Positions 13,225 through 28,100 of a stretch of 64,000 bases of DNA are shown here, piece after piece. Both the position numbers and the translations under genes were made by a program. This DNA comes from Macquaria australasica (Eukaryota; Chordata; Actinopteri; Centrarchiformes; Percichthyidae): NCBI GenBank assembly GCA_005408345.1, contig SEMN01000924.1:1-64000 (forward strand), in the 5' to 3' direction. The notes under the pieces are model-generated. The model did no database searches and was not told the DNA's origin. It saw only the letters and a list, made by a program, of their open reading frames with translations. Within the stretch, counting starts at the first letter, position 1; the number at the start of each line of letters is the position of its first letter.

Positions 13225-16200
13225 GCTGATGTTGGTATAGCAAAGACAATATTGCCAAAGCATAAGGAAATATTGACATTAAAAATAAACATAAAATCAA
13301 GAAAATAGCAAAATACTTATATACACGTGTCTAGTGTGTGTGTGTGTGTGTGTGTGTGTGGGGGGTGGTGTAAAGATACTTATTTGTCATATTCAGTGAT
13401 GTTTTATTATGTGTCCCCGAGTTTATGACATGCAGTCACATATTGTGCAGCCAAGTCTGCTGCAGGTCCTTCTCCTAATATAATCTGTTGCTTTTCACTG
13501 TCACTGAGATCTGTGAAGTTTGGGATTAACAAATTAAATGTATTGTATTTTACTCTGATATGACTGTATCTGTCACATTTTAAGAGGAAGTGCATCTCTG
13601 TCTCTACCTCACCTTTCGTGCAGTGACCACAGACTCTTTCCTCTGTTGGTAGCCAGGACTTCTTGTGTCGTCCTCTCTCTATGGCTAGATTGTGGTCACT
13701 GAGTCTGGACTTGGTCAGGATCTGTCTCTGCTTTGGATCTCTGACAGTAAAGAGATACTCTGCTAATCTGTATTTATGTTTTAGGGCCAGATAGCAGTTC
13801 AGTTTGTTTTGAGTTTTGGTTTGATCGGTCCAGTGTTCCAGATATGCATCTTTTGTTAATTTAAAAATTTGGTTTACTCTGATCAGTGGTTGAAAAGCAG
13901 TGCTGGTCTGAGGTTGAACAGTGTTGGGTGTTATTTGATCAGTAAGTCTCAGGACCATCTGACAGAAGGGACTCTTTTGGGGTTCAGTTCTTGGGTTTGT
14001 AGTGCCTGAAAACTCAGTGTGTCATGGGGGCTCAGTTTGAGATGTAACCAAAATTTAAGTGTTCTTTTTTTAATGTTAATAATCAATGGGTAATGACATT
14101 ATTCTGCCCTGTATGCATTGGTTGGTGTTTTTCTTTGGACGTTTAATATGGACCTACAGAATTCTGCATGCAGGGCCTCTATGGGATGCTTGTCCTGATG
14201 GCTCAGTGGACCCCAAACTTCACTACCATAGAGGGCAATTGGTTGGATTACACTGTCAAATATTTTAGTCCAAATTCTAAATGGTATGCTATTTTGTAAA
14301 AGTTTCTTTTAATTGCATAAAATGCTCTACATGCTTTTTGTTTCAGTGCGTTCACTGCCAGACCAAAGTTACCTGATGCACTGATTTTGAGCCCCAGGTA
14401 ATCATAGTATAGGGTGTGATCTATGTGGGTGTTTCCTAATTTGAACTGATATTTGCTTTCCTAAAATCTGGGCTTCTTTCGGAAGATCATTGTTTTAGAT
14501 TTGTTAAAGTTGACTGTCAGAGCCCAGTTCTGACAGTACTCCTCCAGGAGGTCCAGGTGCTGCTGTAGTCCTTGTGTGGATGACAGCAACACCAGGTCAG
14601 GAATTTAACTTCCTTATTGTTAAGGGTTAGGCCAGGGGTTCCAGATTGCTCCAGCAGTACTGCTAGGTCATTAATGTAGATGTTAAATAGAGCTGGAGAC
14701 AAGCGGTTGCCCTGAAAGACACCTCTTCCTTGAGTGAAGACATCTGTAGTTTTGTTACCAATTTTAACTCCACATTTATTATTGATATACATTGACTTAA
14801 TTTTGTTGTAAATTCCGTCAGTTCCACATGCTTTGCCAGGATTTAGTTTATTGATGCTGTTTTCTAATTCTTTCATTGTAATTAAAGCTGGGGTAGGCAG
14901 TTTTCTTTTGGCGTCACTGGGCAAAAATGCCATATTAACCGTGCAGTATATTGTAATTCAAGTGGTCTGAGAGCAGACCTCCATTTGCAGCTGCCTCTGA
15001 AGCCTGGGGCGCTCTGCTCTGCGGCTGCAAAGCGCTGGAGGGGCGTCTTTGAGAAAACAAGTCACGGCAGGAGGGATCGCGGTCTCGGTGAGGCTCACGC
15101 CGTGGAGAGCGAGCCCTACGAGGGATACAGTTTCACTGGGGAACAGACTCCTTCTGTTGTGTGGGTTTGGTGGGAGGGGCTTAGCGGAGTGATACGGGGC
15201 AGCAGAGAGAGAGGCGGAAGGTTTTGCCAAGGTTGCACAGATTCTGCCTATCCCAGCTTTAAGTAATCAAGGGGGTTTTGATTATTTTTGATTGTTGATT
15301 CAAGAATTGTCAATTTTTCTTGAATTTGTTTCTGTTTATGATTGAGATCGTTAGGTGAAATTTGCTCATTTAGTTTTTCAAAATGATCTTTCCAAATGTT
15401 ACCATTTTGTAGGGTCAGGTTTTCTTTTTTGTTGTTTAAGTTCTTCCATCTCTCCCAGAATTGATTTTGATCAATGGACTCCTCAATTTCTCTTAGTTTC
15501 TGATCGTGATGTTTTTTCTTCTGTTTTATTATCCGTTTGTATTCTCTCAGTGTTTCCACATAAGTTTGTCTCAAGTCTGTGTTTTGTGGCTGACAGTGTT
15601 TTAGGTTGGACTGCTGTCTTCATTTTCTTCTGACATTTTTGAAGTCCTTGTCGTACCACTCTTCCTCTTTCAGTCTCTGTTTAGATGCAGAGCTGTTCTT
15701 AGTCAGACCTGCTTTACTGGCTGATTTATGATAAAATATAATTTATCTTTCTAACAGTCACATTTAATTGGTTTGGTTGAAATTGTGTAGATAGGAATGT
15801 GTTAATTAGATCAGTAATTTCAGGTGAAGTGATTACATTTTTAAATCTAACATCACCATCATGGGGGCCATTTAAATTCATTGTTTATTTGATGTAGTTT
15901 ACAGGGCTCAGGTTGTCACTGTCTTATATACAGCTGGTTTTATATATACACACATTTATCTGATCCGATAGTGGGGTCTCTCTCTCTCTCTCTCAAAATA
16001 TTTTAAATAATGCTAACAATAATTGAAGCTTTTCTTTTCTTTAATAAGTGGCTATTGCATATTGATGACAGCAAATGCATTCTGAGTTATCCCCATACAG
16101 AAAACAATGGACTATGCACAAGGCATGCCACATGTTTACCATGTCCATTATTTACTTTACAAAGACCTGCTATAGCAGCCTGAGATGCAAAAAAAGCTTG

Positions 16201-19100
16201 AAGACCAGATTAAGTTCCAGTCACTGAACACAAACTGGATCTAGTCTCTTTACCTTCAATGGTCTGGAAGGTGTCCTGAGCTCGGCCCAGCGGTGTTCGA
16301 AGTTTGGACAGTACAGTGAACTGTGCGCCCTCCCACACTGCCCACTGCCACAGCACTACCTCAGTTTTCAACAGCGCCTGTAGCAGCACACCGGGCCTGC
16401 TTCCATCTACACCTCCTCGGCCATCCCGTTTTTCCAGTCGCTGGCAGCTGTAGTACAGACGCTCCAGCCAGGGATCCTTGCTGTGGATACAGAACTGTGA
16501 AGCTTAGAAAGTCTCATTATAGTGACATCTGGCACACAGTCATCACAAGGTACACATACAGTGGTACAAACTCGGGCTGCACGATTATGGCCAAAATAAT
16601 AATCACAATTATTTTGATCAATATTGGGATCACAAATATGTACTGCAGTTTGTGGTGTTTTTTCAGGTGGTTGAATAAGTTGTATTGCTTTGCGGTGCAG
16701 ATACAAGTCTCATGCACTCTTTGCATATGATTTATTATTGCTTAAGATCACTTGCCCTAAATCCAAACTTCCAAAACAACAGATTTTGATCTGTTTCGAG
16801 GTCCGTCTGCTCTCTGTTGTATATTACTCTTCTACTCCGGACTGCAGCAGGAAATTTGTGCACAGGCTGCCGCTGCAGGGTGCACGCACAGCAGCATGAC
16901 AGCTCCCCAAAAGGGAAGCCAAAACATCTCAATCGCCCCCTGGTGGCTTGCTGTTAGTTTAGGAAGTGCCTGATTTGATATGCAGCAGCGTTATCTATGA
17001 GCAGAGCACACATTTTAAATGTTAATATCACAGACGATCATGTTCATTTAATTGTGGGAAGCCAAATCGTGACTAATATTCGATTAATTGTGCAGACCTA
17101 GTACAAACTGACAGCAAGAATAACATTTTGCTATAGTAGACATATATCAACCAGCTCCATGGAGCAGGTCATGTATCTGCAGAGGGACTAGCTGGAATCC
17201 ATTACCCTGACTGAGGTATTCAGAAACGGCCACTAACAGAGTTTGTCTAACATCTAATGCAGTTGATTGCTCTGTCACTGTGATAGGTACCCTCCACGGT
17301 GCAGGACTCCATATAAGATGAAGCTAATGAGGTCGCTGAAGTCCTGGGGGTGGAAGGTGCTGCTTGGTGCTCTGCTCATGTGGTGGCGGATGGCCAGTGA
17401 GATCTCCCTCATCTCAGGATGGCTGTGGTTACTGTGGTCAAACAAATCACACACACATCATTAATATATGGAATATTATGTCATTCAAAAAGGTGTACTT
17501 GAAAACAGGCTTTTGCATCTGTAGATTTGTAAACTTGTACATTTATGTTTGTATCTGTAAGTTTAGTTTTGTAGACATGTACATTTTGTTTTCTGTCTGC
17601 AAACTCCATTTTGCAAGTCTGTGCATTCAGACACAGGCTTGCAAACTCACTTTTACAATCTGGGCCACAAAAATACTTAGGCGCGTGCACATGCTTACTG
17701 CATGGTAATGTTTTGTGCACACGGTGTTGCAAAAGAAAAGAAAGCTGTATTCTTGTATCTTCTCTTTGATAGAGAGAGATGGCTGATATAGGACATGCTA
17801 GTCTCGATAGCAGTATCGATAAGCTCGGACCTTACTGATTTTCAGGTTATGCAAATTTTGGGTTATGGTTACGGTAAATTTGGAACCGGATCCTCATCCC
17901 CATCCCTACTTCTGAATGGCTCTTTAATTCCTGCAACATAAAAGGCTCTTTAATTCCTGCAATGTAATTGGCTCTTTTAATCCTTATATGCAAGATGTCA
18001 AACAGATTTGGTTTATGGAGAACAGGTCCATTTTATTGTAGATACCCTCCAGTAGTACAGTAAGTCTTACCTCAAAGCCACATCAAGGGGGATTGTCCTG
18101 AGCAGTTTGCCATAGGCCTGCCTCACCCTCACTGCAGAATGGACCAACTGGACTCTGCACACATCCAGACACCTAATGGACCCCCCCACCACACACACAC
18201 ACACAGCTTAAACTTAACATAACATTTTTCCCATATCTGCAGCAAAGTACAGAACAGCAAGAAAACATGACTACTTCACAAATCAAATTAAAAAATTCTG
18301 TCTAAAAGCAGTTTAAGCTTGTAGGTCTAAGTATGATGTTCACCTCTGCAGCAGCTCAGTGGACAGAGATGAAGAGAGGACCTGTAAGCTGTGGCACGTC
18401 TGAAGGCAGATACTTTGATCTTCATTCAGACCTATCCAGAGAAAACAAAGAGGAAAAACATTCAGCAACATTACTGATGAATAACTGATCTGAAAATTGC
18501 AATTACATAGCCTGTTAGCCTGTGGAAAACACAAGGTGAAAAATTCTTTGTTAGAAATGCTGGACATGTTGGGCTCACCGTTAGCCAGCAGGCCCCTGCA
18601 GAACTTGTTGAAGGAGGGCATAGAAAAGAGAGGGCTATAGGTGTCTGACTTCTTCATCAGCACAGAGATTTCCTGAGCCCAGGTCAGCAGCAGCCTCCTG
18701 AGACACCAACACAAAAGTATCAAAAGCAATTGTTTCCAGTAACCTTGGTGTCTTGCTGAAATGTAGTTTTCACTCTTGCCAGTGTTGCGTAGATACTAGT
18801 CACACAAACATTAGTTGCTTCTTGTGAGCTTAATGGCTGGCTGACTTTGTGTTCTGGCTCATTAAATGCATGCTGTGCTAGTGCTAAAGACATTTTGCCA
18901 TACAATCATTTCCCTTTTTTGTAAATCTGTACTTTCACGCTTGTCAATGTTAATTAGATTTTTTAAATACTTTTTTCAAGGTCATGGACAATTCACCAAC
19001 AATATAAAATATGTGGTATATAAAACTTTTTGTGACGAATAACAAAAGGACTGTTAATGGTACAGACTAAAGAGAGCTAATGTGACTGGCTATCAGTACC

Positions 19101-19140
<40 letters not shown>

Positions 19141-22100
19141 TGCGTGCGTGCATGCGTCAAAGATAGGGAGAGAAAGAACCTGGCCTCGGGGTAGAGGTGC
19201 TCCTTCACCAGCAGACCTCCCAGAAGGCTTAGCAGTGTGCTGAAATGTTTCTTTGTTGCTGTGGTCACGGTGCTGATGACAGCGCCATCGAACAGGGAGG
19301 GAGAAGATGATGACAGGCTGGATGAGATGAAATGATCATGTCTGGATAAACAAACAGAAGATACACAAGGCCAGTTAGAGTAACAACAGAGCAGCAAGAA
19401 CAGCTTCAACATGTTACCGTTACGCACTGCATATACTTAAATCTTGACTTTCAATGTGACCCATTAAAACCTTGGAGAAACTCTGACATGTCACACAGGA
19501 AGACAATCTGGTCTCTTGATGAATTCCTCAAGGAATACATTTAAAACATATAAGAAGAACATATTTCCGAAGCCACCACAAACAGCATGTCAGATTATAA
19601 CATTTAGCAGAATGGAAGCCATTTCTGCAGCTCTTCATCAGTTAAGTTCTTATGGTAAAGTGGCTGGACGGAAGCCAGTGCTAAACAGCACTATGAGGAT
19701 GGGTTGCACCAAAACGATTCATCTGAACTAAGATAAAGGAACACTGCACTGGTTTTACAAATGAATCTCAGTAACTTCAAAACAGAAGGCCTGTGTTACA
19801 AATTGAAGTTGTGGAGTTTGAAGAACATGGGCAGGGAGGATCTAATAACAGACGCTATCAATGCATAATGGGAAGTGTAGAATGTAGGGATTTTGGCGCT
19901 TGATTGATATTAGGGATTAAAAGTCAAGATATCACGGCCTCTGCTGCATTGATTTTGACCATTCTTGTTTTGTCTCTCACAAGTGTCCCAACTTTATGGA
20001 AGTGCAATACCAAATCACTGGAGTAATGTAAAGCCCCTTTTAGAAATGCACCCCTTTACATTAATCTGATGGCAATTTAACATTGATGCATGACTCACCA
20101 GTATTTGTCATGTGTTCTGACAGTTATATTTTTTCTCTTAGTTACAAATTGTTGATGCTTTCTCTCTCTCTCTGTCTCACTCTGTCTGTTGTGAATTATG
20201 TGTAGGATGTGTATTAATAATATTCTGGGGTACTAATAAAGTACACTGGTCACACAGTACATTAGTATTTTTGTCACTATCGCAGGATCATCTAAAGCAC
20301 ACACAGTCTTATGCAGTACATGGTATATTTCCAAAGTAAATATTACTCCAGAAGCTTCTTCTAGCCACAATGTTCTACAAGGTTTTGAATGAGTGACAGT
20401 TCAACTTAATATACAGGAAAGTGCAAATGGATAAAAGAAACAGGTGTATATTACCTGGTGCAGTGGGAGTACAGGGTGTAGAGTACAGCGTACTGGATGG
20501 CAGGGTAGTAGACTGCCAACTCGGAGTGGACCAGCATCAGATTGTGACTGAGCAGAGCGAAGACTGTAGGAGACAACGCCCACATCTAAAAACACATGAA
20601 ACACATTTCAACATTAACATGCATGGTCATAAATCAGCAGTTCATCTTCTGTCAGTGCAAACGTTAACACATCCTGATGCTCGTTCACAATTACAGCTTT
20701 TCACCAGCTAACCTGCGTGAAGCAGTTGTAGTTTCTGGTACCCTTAGTCAATAATGAACATCTGATTAGCCATCTCCTTGGTCCTTCAAAACAGGTCTAC
20801 ACAAAGGTGACATTTTTCTCTTTTTTCCCTACATGTTGTGCTACCTTGGGCCTGTTTGGAAACCCATGTCCATCAGCTGTGAAAAGGGGCAGCAGAGCAG
20901 TGAGCTGATGAGATGATGGCGTGTGCGAACAGGTGCTTACTGCAGTTTGAGTGAACAGCCAACACATCGCTATGGAAAGCACCACATTTAACTGTGTTGT
21001 TTCTGTTGCTAAATAGGAACCGTCCTGCATTGTGTCCACACAACAGGCTCTGATCACGGTTGCTCTCAACAGACTACAGCACAGGTAAGCCAACTGTATG
21101 GAAATTGTCATGTATGGTGCATGTCTTAACTATTTCACGCACAAAGCAAATGCATTCCAGACTCTCACTGGGTTTCAATAATGTAACTGTAATGCAAAAA
21201 AAACAGTGTTCAGATTCTCTACCTAAATAAAACAAAAAAATGTAATGTTTTCTTTTTTTTATTATTCAAAATTTTTATTGTTGGTACATTGTTTCACAAC
21301 GTGAGACATTTCTTGTTGCTTACAATACATGTAACATCAGTGGCATAAGAAACAAAAACATACAGAATAAATAAAATAAATAGTATAAAGAGGGACATAC
21401 TGATAACAATAATAACAACATGACTGTTTTCAATTTTAACCTGCAGTGCTTCAGGTCCAATGAGGGTTTTATTTTGTCCATGACAATGTGCCTTTGTAAA
21501 GTTAACCCATTATAAATCCATCTAGTAGTGTCTTCCCAGTCATGCATTGATGCACGTTTGCTGATGCTGTTGTTTTTGTGGGATTACACTAATCAAGACT
21601 GCAAAACATTTGATATTGTCAACAGCTTGGAGTCCTTGTTTGAGTTAATATTAAGCTTCAATTTCTCGTTATCCCCCAATTTGCCAAGTGTTCCAAAGAG
21701 AAATAATGTGGAATACAAGGTCCTTCTAAGATTATACCCCATTCAGACAGACAGTAGCTGCAGTTACATGGACAATATTTCTTCAACCCAATTGAAATTA
21801 TTCTGATTAGAGATTCCAGATTATGAGTTGACAGTTTACAGGACTGTGAATACATGTGAGCTATGTGGGTTGTTTGTGGCTTGTTTGAGGCCTGTTTGTG
21901 CAGTGTGTGCTAGAGGGTTGTGGTTTATAGTGATTTTTCTAAAAATACGTGGCTGTTTCAATGCAGAATGCATTTGGTGGATGCAGTTTCATTTCTGAAA
22001 TGTGTTCAAACATGTGGCTGTTTCATTTCAGTGTTTGTGTATCAGCACCTCATGATGGCTTTTGAGTCCGTGCTAGGAATTAAGATGATGACCCACGCAC

Positions 22101-25100
22101 AGTTTAGAGGGCTCAAAAAGGAGGGGTTAACTGTGATTGCTGTGTGAGAGAATGTGTATGCTATAGGGATGCACAATACTGGATTTTTGTAGATATCCGA
22201 TACGGCGATATTTTCCAACTCATTTTGGCCAATGCCGATATATGCACATTCCACCTAATTGCAGAGAACATCAAGTCTCTCCAGTAGTGGAATTAACATA
22301 TTATTATGCCTACTCTTTTCGTGATGGACCACTGGCAGATGCAGACATAAAATACAATGCTTTTCAAAATGTACTGATTCACTGGGCAAAATGATAACTA
22401 CTTTAACTTTTACATGTTACATGTAAAACATGCCATACTTTAACAGGCTTGGATGGTGCTCCCTCAGACAATCCTGACAATAGCGACAACCAGGGCAAAT
22501 TGATCTATTTCACAAGTTGTAAAACAAGTAAATAAATATAATCTCTGTCCACCGGGATCATGTGAAAGTAAGTGCATTGTACAACTGTACAGCAATTAAA
22601 GGCAACTGAAAGAATATAAAAACAGTGTACTCTTTTTCACACCGTTGAATAAATGAGCCAAAATATGCTTTTTCAGACTGTTTAAACTCATGTATTATCT
22701 GAATTAATTAATTCGAAAATAGGTGCACATTATGTGGCTATACAACCCTTACAATTGTAAAACAAAAACGTAAAACTAGGCTCGATCTGCGCTGCACTTT
22801 TCTATGAACTACAAACAACCCTGCAACAGCCAGGTGATGTGCAAACAAAACGCATTGTGCCCAGGTGCACAAAATATAAGCAGTTTCAGTCAAAAGTAAC
22901 AAAAATGGTAGCCTATTAACTTTTCTTCTAAGCATTGACAAAGTAGCAGCAGCTCCGTTTTTTCGGAAGTATAAGGCAGGCTATGACCAGTGGGCCATGA
23001 GCATTTAATGCTCCTATGATTCTATGGGATCATGGTTATGTTATTTGATCCCACAGACACTCAACAATTGAGCCAAGATAGCCTAATATTGCAGTTTCAC
23101 ATAACTTCAGACTACACCAAATGCATTAAAAAAAAGGTCTGTTAAGGCATTTATTAGTTTCTCACTCTGGGAAAGCGGGGAAAAACAGTAAAATTCCCCA
23201 AAACTACTGTATCTCTGAATTCTCTCTGTAAGCATATCACACACATTTAGGCTATTCTATGTGATCTCCTTTTGATAGCTAATGTAATAAATAATGTAAT
23301 GTTTTTTCACTTCCATACACTGAGCCTCCCCTGAAACTGGAGCCCCTCCCACTTTGATAACCTCTGCTCTACACAGTCACGTTTTTCGTTAGGCTAGCCT
23401 ACATTATGCAGTATACAAATATTCTCAAGGTTAAGAAAAACAGGCTGTGGAGTAGACCTAGGTTTTACTAACCTGTGATGCTGTCTCGCTTGTGGATGCA
23501 CGTTCCAAGAACACATTCTCCTCGATAATTTCTTCGTACATGTCCAGCAGTGTTCCAGTTTGGGTCTTCTTAGGTGGGGGGTCCTCCATACTGGCATCTC
23601 CATGCTCACCATCACCGTCGACCATTTCATTCACAACTTTCAGTAGCTAATTGCATGCTTCCGAGCTGATGCCTTTGGCCCTGGGGTGGTCGCAGTTATG
23701 TTTTGACTTTATTAAAAGGACTGGAGAAAAGGCAGCAGGTGCCTGTTTCTCTTTGCTCTCCACAAATGTGTCGTAACAATCGGGATGATGCCTTTTAAGA
23801 TGGGCAGTTAAATTTATAGTGTCGAAGGAATGCGATTTGGCTCCTCCTCGCATGACCGACGCTGAGCAATCATTGCAAATAGCAACTTTGCTATCCGTTT
23901 CAGACACTTTAAAAAACCTCCACACCGCAGACATGTTGCAACGGCTTAGTCAACAGTTCACATCGCGCATAATTAAAAGCGTCATCTTATCTGCCTGTCA
24001 TCGATGCCGATGACGTGCCTATATCATCGTGCATCCCTAGTATGCTTTGAATCTATAGGGGTAGCTATCACTTCTGGTGTCAGATCAGAACACTATTTTG
24101 ATGCACAGTTGAGAGTGTGGAAAAAAGGGGTGCAGAGTCCAGAGGCCTTTACTACAAAGCTAGTTCATCATACCCAGGATATCTTTTCGTTATCTAGCTT
24201 CACCAAGCCAAACAAACGCTAGTACGCTAAGCGGTCACATGACAGTAGTTATCAACTCTGCAAGTCAACCCAGGTTTTCCCAATCTAGCCATGAGCACAT
24301 TCACACAAAAAGGGGTGGCGTTTGCAGCATATGACCAATCGCAAACATGGACAAGTCTACTGGCAGCAGAGCTATGGAGCTAAATCTGGGCCAATAGTTT
24401 TGATCATTTGAAAAAAAAACAAAAATAAATAATTGAAAAAAACAAAAATAAAATAACATTTTATATTATCATTCATATATATATATATATATATAGCACA
24501 TGTATGTTGTTTTTGTGTGTTCATAGTGTCAATTTGGAAGAACACTGTTTTTTGAATAAAATGACAGGAAAACATTTTTTTGCGCGTTTTTATCCGATTC
24601 ATCAATTAAATCGCAGAATTAATCGATTATCAAAATAGTTGTTAGTTGCAGCCCTACTGTGATGGACAATGTAATGTAACAATGCATCCCCAAAGTATTT
24701 TGGTTTAGTTTCTGTCTGCATCTATTTGTTAACCTAAATGAACTGAAACCAACCAAGCTCAGCTCACGATTGCCAAAATGAGAAGACACTCTTTATGAGA
24801 GGAGTGGAGCGGGGCGGGGCTGGCCTAGCCGCACAGCTGAGTGGACGACACTGCAGGGAACGAGTGAAGCAACAGCGGAAAGCTGCAGAGCTCACCTGTG
24901 GCAGGTTGCATCCTTTTCCTGAGAGGCAACCAAGGCATTTAGATATGTTGTGGCCGTTTAATAGCTGGTACAGCAATAGGTAATTGAATCCCATAGACCT
25001 CAAACAAATCATTTACCAGTACTACTTGTGCAGTGACACCGTTATTATTCAGAGTGGCACTCACCCCAATGAGAGAATTCTTAGTGTTGCCGATGGTGGT

Positions 25101-28100
25101 GAGGGTGCTGAGGTTGAAGATGAGGGTGAACTGAGCCTTCTCCAGGGGTAGGATGAGGGAGGCAAAAGCAGGGTGCTGGATGCTGGGGCAGGGGCGGCCA
25201 GGTGCCAGGGCCCTACCACTGGGTTCCAGGGTTACCATCAGGCTGTATAGGGCACATTCCATCTCACCCAATACCATTTTATAAGCTGCCTCCAGTGTTG
25301 GAATGTTTTTCAGGCTTAGCAGCGCCTGGTACACACCATGAACAGCTGACATCACCTGTGGAAAGCATGCACACGTACACAAATATAAACACTTTGAGGA
25401 CACTTTGTTTTATTTTCATTTAACCTAACCTCAGCCATATCCACACTCAATTAAGTCCAGCTGGCTACATTATGTTGATTTTAATAAAATAGTTATGATT
25501 AACAAGCTGCAATTCGCTATGCATGTACATTTTACAACCACTAGCCTCCGCTTCAAAACAATGTGACCATGATGACAGAGAAACGTGCCTATCTGCCATA
25601 CATCTACCATACATAAGGAAACATCTAAAAAAGATAAAGACATTCCTCCTTGACTGCTCAGTATCAAACAGCAAAAGAAGAGAGACACACAAGTCTTTCT
25701 TTCTACATACTGGCTTGGCAAGAAAGAAGTGGCAAACTGCAAGTTAGTATCTCTGCTAGAACTGGAAGAAATTTTTGGGCTCTCAGAAATTAAGAATTTT
25801 GAAACAAAGAAGCCAGAGAAACATGACTACTTTCAGGCCAGTTAATTAAAGATAAACTTATTTCAAAGGTCAAGGATTCAAAGTATTACAGTATTCTAGT
25901 GGATGAAGTGTCAGACTGTGTAGTGATGGAGCAGTTTCTCATTTATATTGGTTATGTCAACATCCACAGAGAAACTCATTTTGACTTCCTCAAAATCAAT
26001 TATATGCGCGTGAAAACAGTCCATCTGCAAATGCCGAAACCATCACAGTAGTCATCACTGAAGAACTAAAGCATGTGGATTACCAGTCATAGTATTACTC
26101 ACTGTCTAGCACTGGCATGTGGTGACACCAATGACTTTGTGAAGTAAATTCAGGTTGTTGAAGTGACATTGAGACCCGTCTGGAAATGGCTTGAATACCC
26201 AAAGCATTCTGCAGCATTTGTGAAGGTCTATAACAGTCTTTCCTTAACTTAGGGTCACGACCCAAAATGGGTCATGGACCCGTTTATATTAGTAAAACGG
26301 TAAAATGCATAACAATGCCAAGATATGTGAATTCGTATTCGTGTTCAGCTCAGATGCTGTGTGCTACACACACACACTCATAGAACTGGAGTTACATCCA
26401 TTAACTACCATTTATTTTTTCTACGCTGGTCGCTGAGCAATAAAGTGTGTTTGTACGTTTGTATAAACCTAGTTAAATGAGCTGAAAATGTATGGGAACC
26501 CCTGGTCTATAAAACCACAATTGGATATTGAAACTGGAAAGAACTTGAACAAAAAGCTCAGTGTTAAAGTGTAAAAAGCATGGTCACAAGGTAAAGCTGT
26601 TGACAGTGTCAGCCAACATTTGGTCCCACTACTCCAGACTTTCAGGCAGTTTGAAGATAAAGATGCTACTGCAGCTGGTATTTTGCAGTGTATGAACAAC
26701 ACAGTTTATTGGTACACTACTGATGCTTAACAAAGTGCTGCCTCACCTGATTACCTTGCCCCCAGACCCCCCTAGCTGACTACTTTTCCCCACTGGCTGG
26801 CTACTCCATATCCTTGTGGAAAGCCCTGCTCACACTCACACACCTCTTTCTCTCGATGGAAGCGCAAATTCAGCAGCTGGGAGTCGGGTGCCAACAATTT
26901 CTCAACAAAGGACGCAGGCAGCTTTGTGTTGATCTGGTCCACAATCTGAAAGCAAACGAAGAGTCAACGAAGACATCAACAAAATGTCACAGAAAAAAAG
27001 TCGAACAGAGCAGTAAAGCTCTACTGGTACTTTTATGGTCTTCTCCGTCTGGAAGGCCTCTCTGAATATTGTACGGCTTTGCAGGAATTCTCAGGAAACA
27101 GTGACAGTACTGATAATTATATACTCTTAAAAAATAAATATAAGTATTCACACTAACATATCTGAATTAACAGGCATACACATGCACAATGAAGACTGAA
27201 AATCAGGCCTCACTTCACTCATCCAACAAACCTGTGCTACAGTTTCGTAGAAGGAAGAAAAATATTCAAAACAACATAAGTAAAACAGCCACAGAACAAG
27301 CTTTTATGGGTGTATACACCTGATGCTACTAGGCCAAACTACACTGAAAATTCCAGTATAAAAAGGACCATTACATGTCCATCATGCTTAGAGTGTATAA
27401 CTGAAACCAGATTTGTTTGGGCTACTCCACTGCCAGATGACAAAGATCAACACTGTGGTTTAAATCAAAGTGAAACAAACTGAGGTTGTGATCAAACCAA
27501 CAAATCAAGTGACAGTACCAGAGTGAGAAGGCTGAGCACTGCCAGATTGTAATCCGAGCCACAGGCCCGGCAGCAGTCCAGCTGGTCCAGGCCGTAGGCT
27601 AGGACAGCCTCCATCAGCTGACCACAGGGCTCCACACTCGCCAGCAACACACCCACACACTCATTCCCTGCTGTCAGAACGGCCTCAGAAAACTGAACCT
27701 GCTTTGCTGTGGTTACACAGGCCAGAACCCGGTTCAGAACCTGGGGAAAACACAGAACAGAGAAAAAATTATTCCGATACCATCAAAACTCTGGCATGGC
27801 ATTTACGGTCACCGATTGGAATGTACTTAACATATTTCACATACTACCAACATCAAAGTGGTAGTGAGGTAGATTCTAAATGCCCCAGGCCACAGATTGT
27901 GCCTCTCGTGTAATCACTGTTCTAACATTTGATAATTGTGCTGCAGCACAATTATCATTACCACAACTATTACTTTACATCTCTATGTAGAACTGTACTG
28001 TACTACTGTATGTTCTCTCCCCCTCCCCACTCCCCCTCCCAATATGGAATTTTAGGGCCGATAATGACCAATAATTATCAGTTTATTGTGGCTAATACGA

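Noticed and set aside
15248..15574. 108-codon ORF as a cellular exon
   Set aside because: It is the Lys-rich linker of the LINE in intron 20 and is followed in frame by its reverse transcriptase.
24785..24905. GC-rich 62-codon ORF in smg1 intron 13 as an extra exon
   Set aside because: No SMG1 homology; exons 13 and 14 join in phase 0 without it.
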